Assembly: GCF_020921035.1 (NCBI RefSeq)
Contig: NC_063151.1
Location: forward strand, 6,386,001-6,450,000
DNA from: Rhodamnia argentea
Taxonomy: Eukaryota > Streptophyta > Magnoliopsida > Myrtales > Myrtaceae
DNA length: 64,000 nucleotides
Direction: 5' to 3'
How positions within the stretch are numbered: position 1 is the first letter of the stretch; the number at the start of each line of letters is the position of its first letter. The position numbers were made by a program, and so were the translations under genes. Under the pieces are notes generated by a model, which searched no databases, was not told the origin of the DNA, and was given only the letters and a program-made list of their open reading frames with translations. Below, piece after piece: positions 22,664 through 35,429 of the stretch.

Positions 22664-25600
22664 GCACAGAGACCCCGTGCTCTATGCATGTTCTGTGGAA
22701 GTTACTGATAAGTAATAATGTTGTTGTGGTGTGATTTCATTATTGTCTTGTACTGTCCTTTGGCTGCTCCAGTGGCATCTGCATCATGGTGCAGATGCTT
22801 CACTAATAATGTCGTGTATCCCATCTTTAAGGCTCAATGAACTAATATTTAGTATAAGCTCGAGTTCTGCCGTTAATTGATTATTCAGTATGATGACCTC
22901 TCGATTTGTTATTGCAATATTTATGCCTGCATGATGAGTGAGCATCTACGGTGATGTGAAGGGTGCTAAAATTCAAATCCTTAAAAGGAATTTCACAGAC
23001 AGAAGATAAAATCATCTAGATCATACTGTCAAATATTATTACCAAAGCATAAGATGCCAGTGATCGATGAGCGAGAATCAGGAGAAATAGATGATAGTTT
23101 CAAAAATTTTGGATGCTTCATCTTAAGCTTTTCACGGCCCGCATAAAGACAGTTGAATAATCTGCAAAACAACTAAATATTTTGTGGCTGGAGAAGCTTG
23201 AATTCAATTAAGAGGAGGACACAGAGAGGAAACAGAAACAAAAGAAAGAAAAGGACAGAGATATTTGTTAGCATATCCTCATTACAGGTTAAACAGGTCA
23301 GACATGTCGATAAGAAAGACACAGGACACATTGTTATTATTAGCCAATCAAAATCCCGTTGATTGCGATGGAAGGTGAAACAGGTATTAATGTCCCGTTT
23401 AATGATGCCTCATCTCGCATTACAAGTAAATCCACCCACAAAATTCGTGGGAACATGTGAAGTCTGCCACGACAACTGAATCCGCAACACGAAAAGAGGA
23501 TAACAATCAAAAGCAAAGCAATAGTTCTCATGGAAAAAGCAGAACGCAAATTGATCCATGAAAGAAAACAGTCTGGATCTGAACATGATCAGGCAATCAA
23601 CTGTATCATTCCATTACGAAACTCATACTGACAAAATGATATCCCATCAAACCAACAAATGCTCAAACCTGCATATAAAATGCATTTGCACTCCATCAAT
23701 ATATTTTAAATAATATCAGCTCATTCCGTTCGGCTTCAGCTTAGCTGCTTTAAGACATGAAAGCCCTCCATTTGAAAGCATTTGAGATGAGACTCAAATA
23801 CTTTCTGCGTCTTCTTCACCGTGCTGCAAATTGCATTTGTCTCGTAGCTTTTTAAGTGCCAGGACAAGAACAGAATATCTCTTTCTTCACTAGATGCTCG
23901 TGGCTGCTGAAACTTGGTCATGTTTTGACCCTGCAAGGCTGAGGCGGACGAAATACTCCATAAGGGAACTCCATCCATCATCGAACTTGAGAAACCGAAA
24001 AGCAATGATGGAAACCATATGTAGATTTCAATGTTAACAACGAAAAGAAAGTAAAATATGTGCTGGCTATACTAGCTACCAGTTTACAATTCCAGACAAA
24101 GAGCAGGATATATCAGAAATTGAAGCCACTGACTTAAGAAAGGGGTATGCTTGTCCTCAAGAGATTAGGATTATTTAAGCGAACTTTCCTAATACAAGAT
24201 GTTTTGCCCCATAAAAGAGATTATGGTACTCGGGAAAAAATTTGTTGCTGAGCAACTGTTAGCATCAGAATTAACATCTTCTACCCCTAGAAACCATTCA
24301 AAACTTACTGCTAATAGAACTGCTGATGAAAGATTGCATAATCGAGGTAAATGGAACTTAATGATCATCCAAAGTGAATTCAGGCTTAGGACTTTTTGTA
24401 GTAGTCTGGATATAGCAAAAAGAAAGTGGATGACTGCATCCTTGGATGGATAAATTTAATGAATCAGTCTTTTTTTCCTTCTTAGCCAAGCCTTCTTTCC
24501 TCTTTACTAAGGACGAGGATGCTAGATGATTCAGATTGTCGCCTGGGAAATGCACAATCCTATGAACCCAGATGAATGGTATCTAACCTGTTATTTTAAT
24601 CCCTCGTTATTTCTTCTTTGGATCTTATGGATCAAAACAACTGAAGAACGTCCATGATAAACCTAACTTACTTCGCCTGATGAAGACAACATAAAGGCCA
24701 CATCAAGGGCTCAAATGAGACAACACATACGTTGGTTTGTCCTCCACAAGTAATAACTCTAAACATAACTTACCATCCCCAACATCTGCAATTCTCCTGG
24801 ATAAGAATGGGCTAGTTCGACTGCAATTGTAAGCATTTCCATGTGAAGGTCAATCATAGCATTCAGTATTTTGGAACTGTGTCAACGGATTAATGAACTT
24901 CGCCTTCCTGAGTGAAGAAGCTAAATTCCTAGTTCCCGACCGCTTCATCCACCATGTTAAGTCCAAGAAAGAGCATATAGCAGCACCAAAACACATGGAA
25001 AACACAAGCTTTGCACGTAATTGGCTAATTTTGTATTGAAGTGGACAAAGGTGACAGAGAATGTTTTGACAAAGAAGTCGATCTGAATGTACAAGAACTT
25101 CAATTGAGGAAACGAGCTTCATCCTCTTGGATGACTTAAAAAGCAAACAGGCAGAACTGCACAGGTTTCCCTTATCTCCACTTCTAAGATTCAAGCACTA
25201 TATGCTAAAACATGAATTCACCAACAGCTGGCGGGTCATGACAACATCCACTCGTTGCTATTATCTGTAAATAAAATCTACAAAACAATTTCTCAACGTG
25301 AAGCAAATGATGGCAGCACTCCAAACTCCGACCTTTGACCCATCTTCAATATAGCGACAATTAATCGATCCCTGAGATTTTCGAAACACCTGCGAACAAG
25401 ATGAAAACATGGGCATCCTCCAGCTTGTGCGGAATTCCAGTAGAAATAATTGCCTTGATGAAAATTACATAACCAAACTATCCAGGAATTACAGGCGCAT
25501 CATATCCTACTTTTTGCTCTTTTGGCTGCAGCTCCACCACCCAAGACCAGAGACACCAGATTGACAAACCTACAGTCCATACTTTTCCAGCTCCAATGTA

Positions 25601-25724
25601 TTGTTTCATGCCAAAAGAAGCATAACTGGGCAATTGCATAAGCATTTTGCAATCGCAGTCAATGCCTACCAGGGAAATTTTCGGAGTCCCTATCATCACA
25701 GCACAGACAATCCAGTTTTCCAAG
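22664..25724. other. Spacer between MT3 copy 2 and DUF7865 gene; possible unrecognised minus-strand exons
   Basis: The metallothionein 3' UTR is followed by sequence with several minus-strand frames: 25194-24850; an open stretch ending at a good donor (LAHSYPGELQML then GTAAGTT, near 24773); 24005-23736; and 23549-23340. They could be exons of an unrecognised gene, because the two shared with unit A keep their frames there, but the frames could also be neutral in such a young duplication. The 24540-25902 part is missing from unit A, so any such gene is broken there. Part of the right end is the 3' UTR of the DUF7865 gene. Confidence 0.3.
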
Positions 25725-26135
25725 CTAATCATACTTTTCCCTCCATGAGTACACCAAAAAGAGGATCCAGGAAACTGCTAATGCAATATCGCCAACAACC
25801 TTCCTTGGCCACTCATCGGCAAGTTCATCCACCTTCCTCTCAAAGTAAAACCTCCAAATGGCAGTCGCGACATGGAGGAGCACACAACCTTTTGCGAAGA
25901 AGCTCTGGAACACCCTGTCCCTAACAAATCCCACCATGATTAGCAGGAAGCCGACAGCCACAAGCAGCAAACCCGAAAAGGAATCTGAGGTTCTGATTAA
26001 GAGTTGATCATGGGGCGTAGATCCTTGAAGCTTCATTGATGAAACCTCAGAGGAGTAGAACATCATTAGGCCTCCACAAGCTATGGCTACCAGAGAATGG
26101 AGTGCACAGATCAAGAAAAACCCAGAAGAACCCAT
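25725..26135 (-). CDS. DUF7865-type small membrane protein (136 aa)
   Basis: A single open frame begins MGSSGFFLICALHSLVAIAC and ends VYSWREKYD. Four hydrophobic segments are visible at about residues 5-25, 50-70, 80-98 and 114-132, with an acidic/basic loop (FERKVDELADEWPRKVVGD) before the last. Length, helix layout and the motifs TPHDQLLI, FFAKGCVLLH and SWREKYD match a conserved plant family of unknown function that I know as DUF7865. The ATG at 26135 is chosen; the codon before it is GTG. The truncated paralogue lies at 16986-16744. The molecular role is not known. Confidence 0.8.
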   Translation of the reverse strand: MGSSGFFLICALHSLVAIACGGLMMFYSSEVSSMKLQGSTPHDQLLIRTSDSFSGLLLVAVGFLLIMVGFVRDRVFQSFFAKGCVLLHVATAIWRFYFERKVDELADEWPRKVVGDIALAVSWILFLVYSWREKYD

Positions 26136-26627
26136 CACTGGATAAACACTCCCAAGTCACGATTCACGAACAACCCCGTATCTCCTCAGACACCAACACA
26201 AACTAATGAAAGTGGCAGGAGAAACCCACAAACCACATAAACCCTATTCATCCAAAACAAGAAAGGCCATAAAGATCCCAACTTTCAGTCCAGAATTTAA
26301 GCACCAGCCGTTCACTGCCTCAAATCTCCACACCGCCAATGTTCCTGTAACAAGAATAAGAAGCTCAAACGAAAAACAAACATCATATGAACATCGTGTT
26401 TGCGAGCATCGGTCAACAACCTACAATGACATACAGATGAACAAAATCCCATAAATTTCATGAAAACAGATGGACGACTCCATATACAAGAGCTGACACA
26501 ACGACCTTAGATACGGACCATGATCATCACCTCAAAACCGAATCTTTAAGAGGAGAGAGCAACGAATGATCAAACTTTCTTTTGAAATTCAGACTCCAAG
26601 TGGCAAGTCGTTCTAAGCTCATGATGA

Positions 26628-26667
<40 letters not shown>

Positions 26668-27232
26668 ACCCAGATGATTATATCCTAATGTATTGCCTTC
26701 CTAACCGGACCCTGAATTCTCTTTTCTAGAGGATGAGCAACAAAAGCTTAAGCATTAAGAAAAATACAAATTCCTTCTCGATGACAAGGAGATTGCTTTT
26801 TCCTTCTTGATGCCTCCCCCGCGCAAAAAAGGAAAATGCCTTTCTTTACCCGGTCACTTCTTTGCTTGTCCTGCTAAGGAAGTTCAGGGCTGCTGCATCA
26901 TGTCATGCCAGACTTATAAAGTAAGAACTAAGGATAAAAACCTTGGCTAAATAAAGAAAGCAACGATTGCACAAGACAAGGGAAGCTGCTGAGAAATTAA
27001 AAAGAATTTGCCAATTTAGGATAGATTATCAACAACCGAAGCGAAAAAAATTGAACTTTTATATTTTATGAGAGACATGAAGTTGATGGGGTGGGTTCAG
27101 ATCTTTCCGATCTGTTCCGTAGATAAAATAGTATTCATCGGTGGAGTATTGAAGCGTTGGGATTATGTAGGCGACCAGTCATCGTCAGTATACTTTAACA
27201 ATGATTATGCAATGTGTGATTTTTTTAATAGA
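26136..27232. other. 5' flank of the DUF7865 gene
   Basis: Probable leader and promoter of the minus-strand gene, including a GA/CT dinucleotide run at about 26633-26666. The plus-strand frame at 26206-26454 lies antisense in the leader and is not taken as a gene. No TATA box is assigned with confidence. Confidence 0.45.
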
Positions 27233-27992
27233 GAAAAATTATCTAAAAAGTCTCAAAATTATTTCAGTTTTGTCAATTCAACTATAAATTTTTTAATTGC
27301 GCTAATTTAATCCTAAACATTTTCACGTTTTGTCAATTGAGTCTATCCGGTCACTTTTGACATGAAATCACTAACGTAGATGCCGGCCGTCTTACGTGGC
27401 ATTGTTTGCGATGCCGTCAACAATCTTTAATATTTTATTGATTTTTTTATTCTACAATCTTCTTTTCTTTTCTTTTTATTTTTTTCTTTTCTTTCCTTTA
27501 TTTTTTTTTACTATGGCGAACGAGCACAGCAAACGTCCTAGGCCATCGCCAGGCCTCATGAATGGCTTGTAGAGGTCGTCAACTTCGGAGGAGGGCCACT
27601 CTCGCAAGCCTCAAGCAAGAGCCGAGATTGCAGCCTGCCCTCGCCCAAGGCCAAGGCTGGGGAGAGCAGCCCTCACTCGATGCCGATAGAGTGAAATTGG
27701 AAAAAAGAAAAGACTTGAAAAGGAAAAAAAGAAAAAGAGTAAAAAAGGAAAACGAAAAGAAAAAAATTAAAAATTATTCACATCAATATCAGCCGCATCA
27801 CTTAGGACTTCCGGTGTCCACGTCGGCGATTTTCAATCAGAATTGCCCGGATAGAGTCAATTGACAAAACTTGAAAAAGTTTAAAACTCATTGGCATAAT
27901 TAAAATTCGATAAAAAAAATTGATCGAACTAAAAAATTTAGGTTGAATTGATAAAAGTGCAATTAATTTAGAATTTGTTGTATAATTTTCCC
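27233..27992. mobile_element. Long-TIR non-autonomous transposon (complete)
   Basis: The left end GAGAAAAATTATCTAAAAAG and the right end, inverted, GGGGGAAAATTATACAACAA, open imperfect inverted repeats of about 170 bp. Both arms share TTTTGTCAATTCAA and TTTTGTCAATTGAgTCTATCCGG-type blocks. The core has GC-rich sequence (about 27520-27680). No transposase is present. Related arms occur at 50630, 53776 and about 54650. No convincing target-site duplication is visible. Confidence 0.7.
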
Positions 27993-28417
27993 CCAATTGA
28001 TTCCTTTGGAAACTTCAACAGCTCAGTGTAGGGCGTTTCGTTGGTCATTCATTGATTATTCGATCCTTAATCCTCAGGTGGAGGAACTTCGATTTTTCTG
28101 ATAAACAACAAATTATGCAGATCCAGAGAGGGCCCCTTGCTTCTGGCTTTCACTTCCCACATGGCTACCGTCGGTACCGATTCAGCAGAACCATTTGTTT
28201 GCGGTGACAATCCTTATATGAGAATGAGAACAGCGCTAGGCAGAAGATGGTATAATTATTGGGAATCAAATGTATGTACAAAAAAATATGAATAGATATC
28301 AACACTTTCAAAAATTTTGAGCTTTTCCTAGCTCCGCAATCAGCCTATGCCCTCTTAAACAAATCCTCCTCTCCCAGAATGTATAAATGAACGAATGAAT
28401 CAGAATATACATGAAGT

Positions 28418-31400
28418 TCAAAAGGAACTTCTGTCCCTAGTGCCTGCAGTGACTTTCCGGTGCCGCCTCGAGCCTGGCTTTCTATCGCTCCTCGGACGCT
28501 TGCTGCTAATACCCTTTTTCACAGGAGCTCTTCTTCCAGATGTATTGATGATGGTGGAAGCCGGTTGAGCTCGTATCGCGGGACTTGCTGGAGGCGGCAT
28601 GTGCTCCAGCAGATCTCTGTGGTATGCCTGCAAAAGAAAGTTGCCATGTTAAGATGTCAGGGACAGGAGAAGTTACTACAAAGAGCATAAAGATTCCAAA
28701 TGAGGAGATCCAACAGACAGGGATAGCATGACTGTCTTTATCATCTATGCAGTTATTGTTAGCCCACTTATCGACTAGACCTTCCAATGAAACATAAACG
28801 CGGTCAGAAGAGCTTCAAAACTCTTCAGACACAATAGGAGTATCACTGTAAACCTTAAATTACATAGGGTGGGAGTGGAGAATGGTGAAACTGAAATTGA
28901 AACATAATTTGTGAGGAAGATCGAGCTCTCTCAGACTTTGGCCCACCGTTGTCCTCCTATTAGCGCAAATTCTCCATACAGATGTAAAGCCCTCACCAGC
29001 AAAATACAGAGAGCAGAAGGAGAAGGGCAAAAATTACTATTTCAGTGAAGCTATTGAGTTCATTTGAAAAATGTGGAGTTAATTATACTCGAATCTACAT
29101 TACCCATCATTGCTCATCAATGAAAGCTGCCATGCCAAAAATAATTGGACTAGCTTCCAGAAAGCCCTGAACCATCAATGATGAACCGAGCTATGAGTTC
29201 TCTTATCCTAATTACATAACAATGAGAGCATAAATGGAGGTACCTGAATCACAAAGTTACGCCTCTCACAATCCATAAACATGTTGATGGACCAATTAGC
29301 TTTTGCCATAATCTTGTCCCTCACTGTGGAAAAACTCAATTGATCCCTGGCAGTAAATCTATCGACTTCATTGAACCATAGACAGGTGAACAGATTTGTA
29401 ATAGGAATATGTTCCCTTATGATCACACAGCCCTCAGGAACATCTGCACCAACCCCACCATCCATCAAATCATAAATATGTTGATACAAAATCTTACCAA
29501 AACCATGGTAAAAAAATTTAGGCATTCATCCCAATAGATAAAACGCAACAACACGTACCGCTAGTTATAGGGAGCTTGGCTAAAGAATATGGAGTTAAGC
29601 CCTCGCTTTTATAAAATTCTATCTGAGAATCAATAGAGACATTGTCGTACTTTCCAGCAGCTTTATTAGCCTCAGCCTCTTCAAAGACATCAAAGCGCCT
29701 ATAATGTCTAGAAATTGCAAAACTTGCATTTTCGCGCCATAGGAACCTGAAAAAGAGAAACTTCTACAGATTAAAATAATAATGAAGCAACCAGAATAAC
29801 TTTGACTTCAGAAAACCAAACCAAGTCGTACATAAAAGTAATTGAATCCTCCACGTCACACGCCTACATGCACACTAAGTGAAACTTTATGCCATTCCCT
29901 CAAGTACTTTCAGTAAAAAAAGAATGGCATGTGAACAAAAGATTCACAGATTACTGCCAATTATATATTCAACAAAAATGGCGCAAATCATCCCGAAAGA
30001 ATCAAGCAGCTTTACTCCCACGTCAACACAATTTAGAAAATAATTGAGGAAAGGCAATGCCAAGACAGACAATTGAATTCAGCAGTTTTTGAGGTAAATT
30101 CCTTAACACCCTCCCCCCACCCAAGAAATAAAAACAAAGTAAATAAATGAAGCAGATAGTTGTATTATCATCTCTTCCAGGACTCCAGATATTCCACTAA
30201 CAGAACAATACTTCAATGCTTTCAAATGAACTAGAGGCACTTGCCACTCCAATGCAAATTGTAGCTGACTCATTGCCTGCTCATGACCGAATTGACCTGC
30301 ATGGGCTACAAGATCCCATGATTCTCCATAGGTCTCACTGAATAGGAGATTATTTGCTGTTTTTATTTTTTATTAAGAACCAATATTAATGAGATCAACA
30401 TATCACAGTTCTGATTTAATGAACATAAAAAAACTACGATCACTTGCCAAGGAAAGTACTTAAAAAGGAAAAGGAGGGATTAAGGGACACAAGACAAACG
30501 GAAACAGCCTTAAGATTCTATCGTGACATCCAGTGTTTCACACCTTCGTCACTTTGGGATTGGGACTTATATCCCTTAGGTATAAATGAATTGATTCTTG
30601 CCTTGCTAGCTGCACAAAGAGGCAATCTCCAGCATGACTGTCATTTCCAGATGGTTTTCTTGAATTCATTTAACAAATATATATAGCACGTTAGCTCGAC
30701 AAACTAATATCAATGAAACATCAGAGTGTATGTAATCTTAGCTGCAACAGCATAGTTTTATCTTCCCTAATCCTACTGTTACCAGCAGCAAAGATGTCGA
30801 AAGCAAGAGCAGATAATTCTTATGTTCCTATCACCTTAATGTCTCTCTTGAAACGGCAACCATTGTCGGTAATTGGAGGAAAGGAACAGAACAAAAAGGA
30901 GAAAAATAGGGTTCTTCAACATGTTGAAGCTCAAAATTCCAACCTTCTATTTCTACTGAAAATACAAACCAATACATTCTATGAAAGGAAAATGACACAT
31001 ATAGTCCCTAAACCTTAGCTCAATGTGCAATGTCTTATCTTCCCTAATTCTACTATAACTAGCAGCAAAGATGTTGAAAGCAAGAAGAACAGGTAATTCC
31101 TACGTTCCTATCACCTTAACACTTCTCTTGAAACAGCAACCATAGTCCGTAATTGGAGGAAAGGCGCAGAACAAAGAGGAAAAAAAAATAGAGTTCTCCA
31201 ACATATTGAAGCTGAAAATTCTCCAACTTCTATTTCTAGAAATATACAGACCAAAACATTCTATGAAGGGAAGATGACACAAATAGTCCCTGAACTTTAT
31301 CCCAATGCACAATGTCCTCTTTGAACTTCTAATGTGTTCAATGTGGTCCCCAAACTATTGGCAAATGTTCAAGGTAGTCTTTCCGTCTGCTTAAACGACA

Positions 31401-34400
31401 AATCAGACATTGTGTTGACTTGGATTATTACATGCTGAGTTTGATTTTAGAAATGATGAGTCAACATGTCCATCTTTTTATCCATCTCCTTTAGGAAAGG
31501 GAAAAAAAAAAAACTAGCGCATTAACATGTTCATCGTTATTCGATAATGTCGATTAGTATATCATAATTTAAGATGAATATCTTACTCAGATGATCCACT
31601 AATTTTTTTTTTTGTGCACCATTCAAATCAACAGAGTGAGAGCTACATGAGCAGATTCCATAAATTTGAATTAATGGAATGACGATATTGAACATTTCCA
31701 TTCAATCTAGAAACTAGATGAACATTTACCAATAGTTCACGAACCACATTGAACAAATTAAAAGTGCAAGGATGACATTGCAAATTGAGCTAAAATTCAA
31801 AGACTATTTGTGTTATTTTCCCTTCCAAAAAATTCTAGCGTCAAACCTACAGTCATATGAGCTCTAAGGCTTGGACTTGCTTAAGCTAGCAATTTCATTT
31901 GCTATAAAAAGTTTCAGGAACGTTTTTGTATAGGAGCGGTGCCCCCTTGGTAACTTCTTAACAAAATCTTAATTACTGTTCCCCCCCAAAAAAAAAAAAA
32001 GGAAATTCCTTAGATCCAACCAGTACAAAGAGCATTTTTCCTAAAAAATTAGAAAAATCCTATAGCGAGGAAATTTATGAGAATTTACATATTAAACTAG
32101 AAAACTTAAGATAGTGTGATGACCTCAAATGTCCTTTACTGCTTTAAATGTCAAAAATATCCATCAAGCACCACAAATGGCGCCAAGGAAAAACCAAAGC
32201 CATATTCGTACATGGAATTGGGCCACAATAGAATTACAACTCCAGCCCCCGTGCCCCTTCTCTAGTTTGGCAAAAGCTTTCAATAGAAATGGGCAGTCCA
32301 AGGAAATGCCAATTCTAGTCTCGTTAAAAGCACATGCACGATGTACATCCATCTCCCAAGTGAGTGCTCAATTTATCTCTTGCGCATATTTAAAGACACC
32401 TCTGACATTTGTCTCTAATAACTTTCCTGTTCCAAGTTATCATTATCACAACCAAGCATAGGAAGCGGAATATCAATTCCATCGGTCCACTGTAATTTCT
32501 TCCTCCATTCTGTTTGCATCCAGTTCCATTTGTTTATACTAGACGTGTTGAACTTAATTCATGAGGTTCATAGCATGTGGAGTCCAAAGAAATTCAGTCG
32601 GTGTACGTTATGGATCAGAAAGTGGAACTGTTCTTAGATCTCTATTCGCACCATACAGACACAAATTAGAAACCGTACGACGGGCATTAAAAATTAGCAC
32701 CATTTATACCCCTGAGGACCTCGATATTAAGAAATCATGGAAAGAAAACACAAAGATAAGCTGGGATTACCTCTCAAGAATTTGATAGGGATCCACAACA
32801 AGCTGGAGCTTTCCATCAACCCAAATGGAATAGCGAATGTTAGGGAAGATCCTATGCAATAGAAGCTTTGGGACCTGCCAACTTACATGCCAGGTCAAAT
32901 TTAGCATCCTGAATTTTAGTATGTTCAATGTAAGCAACAAAAGCATCCCAAAATTACTTCTCTCGAGCAGATCGCTTATTTCCAATTGGAAGACCATGTC
33001 ACACTAGATAGCATGACAAGCCCCAAGATCAAATCCAGCTTCATCCATGATATTAACCACTGCCTTGAACAATGACGTGAGGCGACTTTTGCATGAACAA
33101 CGATGCTTTCAAAATTGAGAAGAGAACTAACCTAGAAAGAGAAAGACTTCATAACAGACTAAAGCTAATAGTCAAGCTGACAGAATAGCACTCTGACCTT
33201 TCCATTACGCCTCGCATCAGCATAAGGGATGTTGTGAACCACTATGATTTTCCACAATCCAACCCTCATGCTATTGTTGAGCACACTAGAATTTTGCATG
33301 AATGCCTCCGTTTCTTCATCAATGAACATAAAGAAAGGAATATTGTTCTTTGCAGCTTTGCTAATATTTCGAGGTTGTTGGATTATGTCATAATTTCCTA
33401 GGACAAGGTAAAAGATCCAAGAATATGAGATGGTTGACGTATAAAGTATGGAAGTTTCAATGACTACTACGCAGGACAATACCAAATATAGCTGATGCAA
33501 CAATAACATCATGATATTGCTCCATCTCCTCCAAGTCAGCTTCATCAATATCAAATCCGGTTTGACGACCAGGCTTATGTCCTTTGACGAATCTAAGCAT
33601 CAGTGGAGGTCGCTTTAGCAACAAAATGCCACCATGCTGATGATAATTTAAAGGATGTACTAGCAGTCCTATAAAACTTTTACAGATATTCAAAGCAGCA
33701 AAAATGAAGAGCAGTAAGACAACCTACCCACAATGCACTCTCATAGACTCCTTTATATCGAAGGAATCATCCCTTTCCGTTAGAGATGGATATCCTCCAA
33801 AATCTGAACCTCCGTACTGTTCAGATTGGACTGGATTTTCATCATGAACATATGTGAGTTTGTGAAGTACCGGAGATATTGCTGGGGAACTTGGCATGCT
33901 AGCTATTGCCTGCTCCACAGGGAGGTAACATACTGGACATGCTGACATTATTGAGCAAGAAAAGAGAATTCGTATAGTTAAAACATGCACTAAAGTGAGA
34001 GTCTATTGCTTCAAAAAAGAAACAGAAAAAAGATACGGTAGCTACAATGTTCTAAAGGGGGTCCACTCCAATTCATAAAGACAGAGAGGAACAGGAAAAG
34101 GATTAGGACTTACGCCGGGGTCCAATCCGTCTTGCACCAGCAGGAGGTGGCGGAGGAAAAGCAAAGTTTTTGCACTGATGGCCCACAGGGACAGCACCAG
34201 TGAAGCCAGAATTAGATGAAGTCAAATCAGAGTGAGAAAGAGGATGAGGACGAGCACGCTGACGAAGTGAATGAGCAGGTACCGGAGGAGTTCGAGCTCT
34301 ACTTCGCCCACTTCTGGGTACAGTCTTCCGTCCAATGGACCCTCTGTGCTTTTGTCTATCTTCTACCCCGGGGAAATGCCTTACAACAGCATGGCCGGAT

Positions 34401-35171
34401 GCCTTCTCGGTGAAAGGTATCATGCTCTCCGTATGTGAAACTATTATAGGACCGTTGCCTTCTGTACTTCACAAAGTAAACAGCGAACCGTGTGAAAACG
34501 AATGTAAGTTAAAGGTGTGAACGTATTACGAGTGAAGAGGAGTCGAGTAATGGAAATAGCAAAGAGAAGGCAAAAGGCCAAGAGAATAGGCAGGATCATG
34601 GCATAATGAAGGAGCCATAAAGAACAATGTCCCTTGTTGGGAAGAATTGGGATGCACCACGAGAACTGGCCAAACAATTATCAAGCACGTCGAGTCTCCG
34701 GAAGACCCATAAGAACCCACCGCGCAACGTAGAGAAGAAAGACAGCCATCAATTTCAAACAACAATCACAGAACAAGAGGTAAGAACAAGACTCAACTCA
34801 CTGAACCCTCATCATGGAATTGTAAGAGTAACTAAACAGCGGACATGAATTAAAAAATTCATGCTCAAATTGAAGATGCAAGCCGTGATCTCTGGAAAGG
34901 AGGTGAGGAGCGAACCTTTATTGACCGTAAAGGAACCGAAGACAAAAACAAAGAGGGCGAGAGCGACCAGGAGCATCATCGCGACCCTCTTCCGACCTAA
35001 GTACCGGCAGATGAAAGGGAGAAACTTTTCCTTCTCCCGGGAACCAGACAAGCCCAGCTTCGAAGGCTTTCGCAGGAGAACTGGCGCAGCTTGGTTCTGC
35101 AATGCGCCATTGGATAACTGCTGCAGCGATCCATAACTCCCGGTGCGAAGACCAAATGGCACTCCAGTCAT
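28418..35171 (-). CDS. MUCI70: MUCI70-like DUF616 glycosyltransferase (9 exons, 609 aa)
   Basis: Minus-strand exons are 35171-34916, 34461-34114, 33941-33728, 33592-33483, 33397-33198, 32874-32771, 29746-29559, 29443-29244 and 28627-28418. All have GT-AG junctions and the sum is 1830 nt. The protein has a short cytosolic N-terminus, one membrane anchor (about residues 63-81), a Pro-rich stem, CPVCYLPVEQA, then the DUF616 domain with GGSDFGGYPSL, TGFDIDEADL, FMFIDEET, RYSIWVDGKL, VPEGCVIIREH and FSTVRDK. A basic tail (KRPRSDRKPGSRRHRK) follows. This layout is a type II Golgi glycosyltransferase. Arabidopsis MUCI70 is needed for seed-mucilage pectin (RG-I) production, so a pectin-related role is inferred. 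Intron 6 is about 3 kb and holds repeats. Confidence 0.92.
30754..31305. repeat. 277-bp tandem duplication within MUCI70 intron 6
   Basis: Two adjacent direct copies (about 30754-301030 in the sense 30754-31030, and 31031-31305) share TCTTCCCTAA, GCAGCAAAGATGT and GTAATTGGAGGAAAGG at a constant offset of 277. The first copy ends with about 60 bp of the transposon end that continues in full after the second copy. The duplication therefore included the edge of that element. Confidence 0.85.
31268..31827. mobile_element. Non-autonomous transposon with ~105-bp TIRs in MUCI70 intron 6
   Basis: The left arm begins GGGAAGATGACACAAATAGT and the right arm, inverted, begins GGGAAAATAACACAAATAGT. Similarity continues for about 105 bp through TGTTCAATGTGGT and AACTATTGG. 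The interior is AT-rich and has no coding capacity. The long inverted arms suggest a Mutator-like or foldback type, but I see no clear target-site duplication. Confidence 0.7.
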
Positions 35172-35429
35172 TTTACCTCTCGATCCACGTATCCGCGATT
35201 CATCTCCCTCTTCGCTTCCAGTGTACTGCCCGATTCAGGGCTGCCAAAATCGCTCGTTGGCCTGCGATTTGCTATCTGGAACGCGCGTTCCAGATCGCCC
35301 GGATGCGGCGATCTTCAGCCGATAGAGGCGAAGCAAGTGATTGGACGACACAGATTCGAATCGAAACCCTAGGCCGAAGCAAAAGGAAGACTACCTCGCG
35401 CTTTCGGGCTCTTTCCTCCTCCTGTTGAC

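Larger units (their letters stand above)
18278..27341. repeat. Tandem segmental duplication, unit B
   Basis: This is the second direct copy of the block described for 9565-18277. It carries the more canonical metallothionein C-terminus and the intact DUF7865 gene, and lacks the plastid-derived insert. Its right edge runs into a complete transposon (27233-27992), of which unit A keeps only the first 115 bp. Confidence 0.93.
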
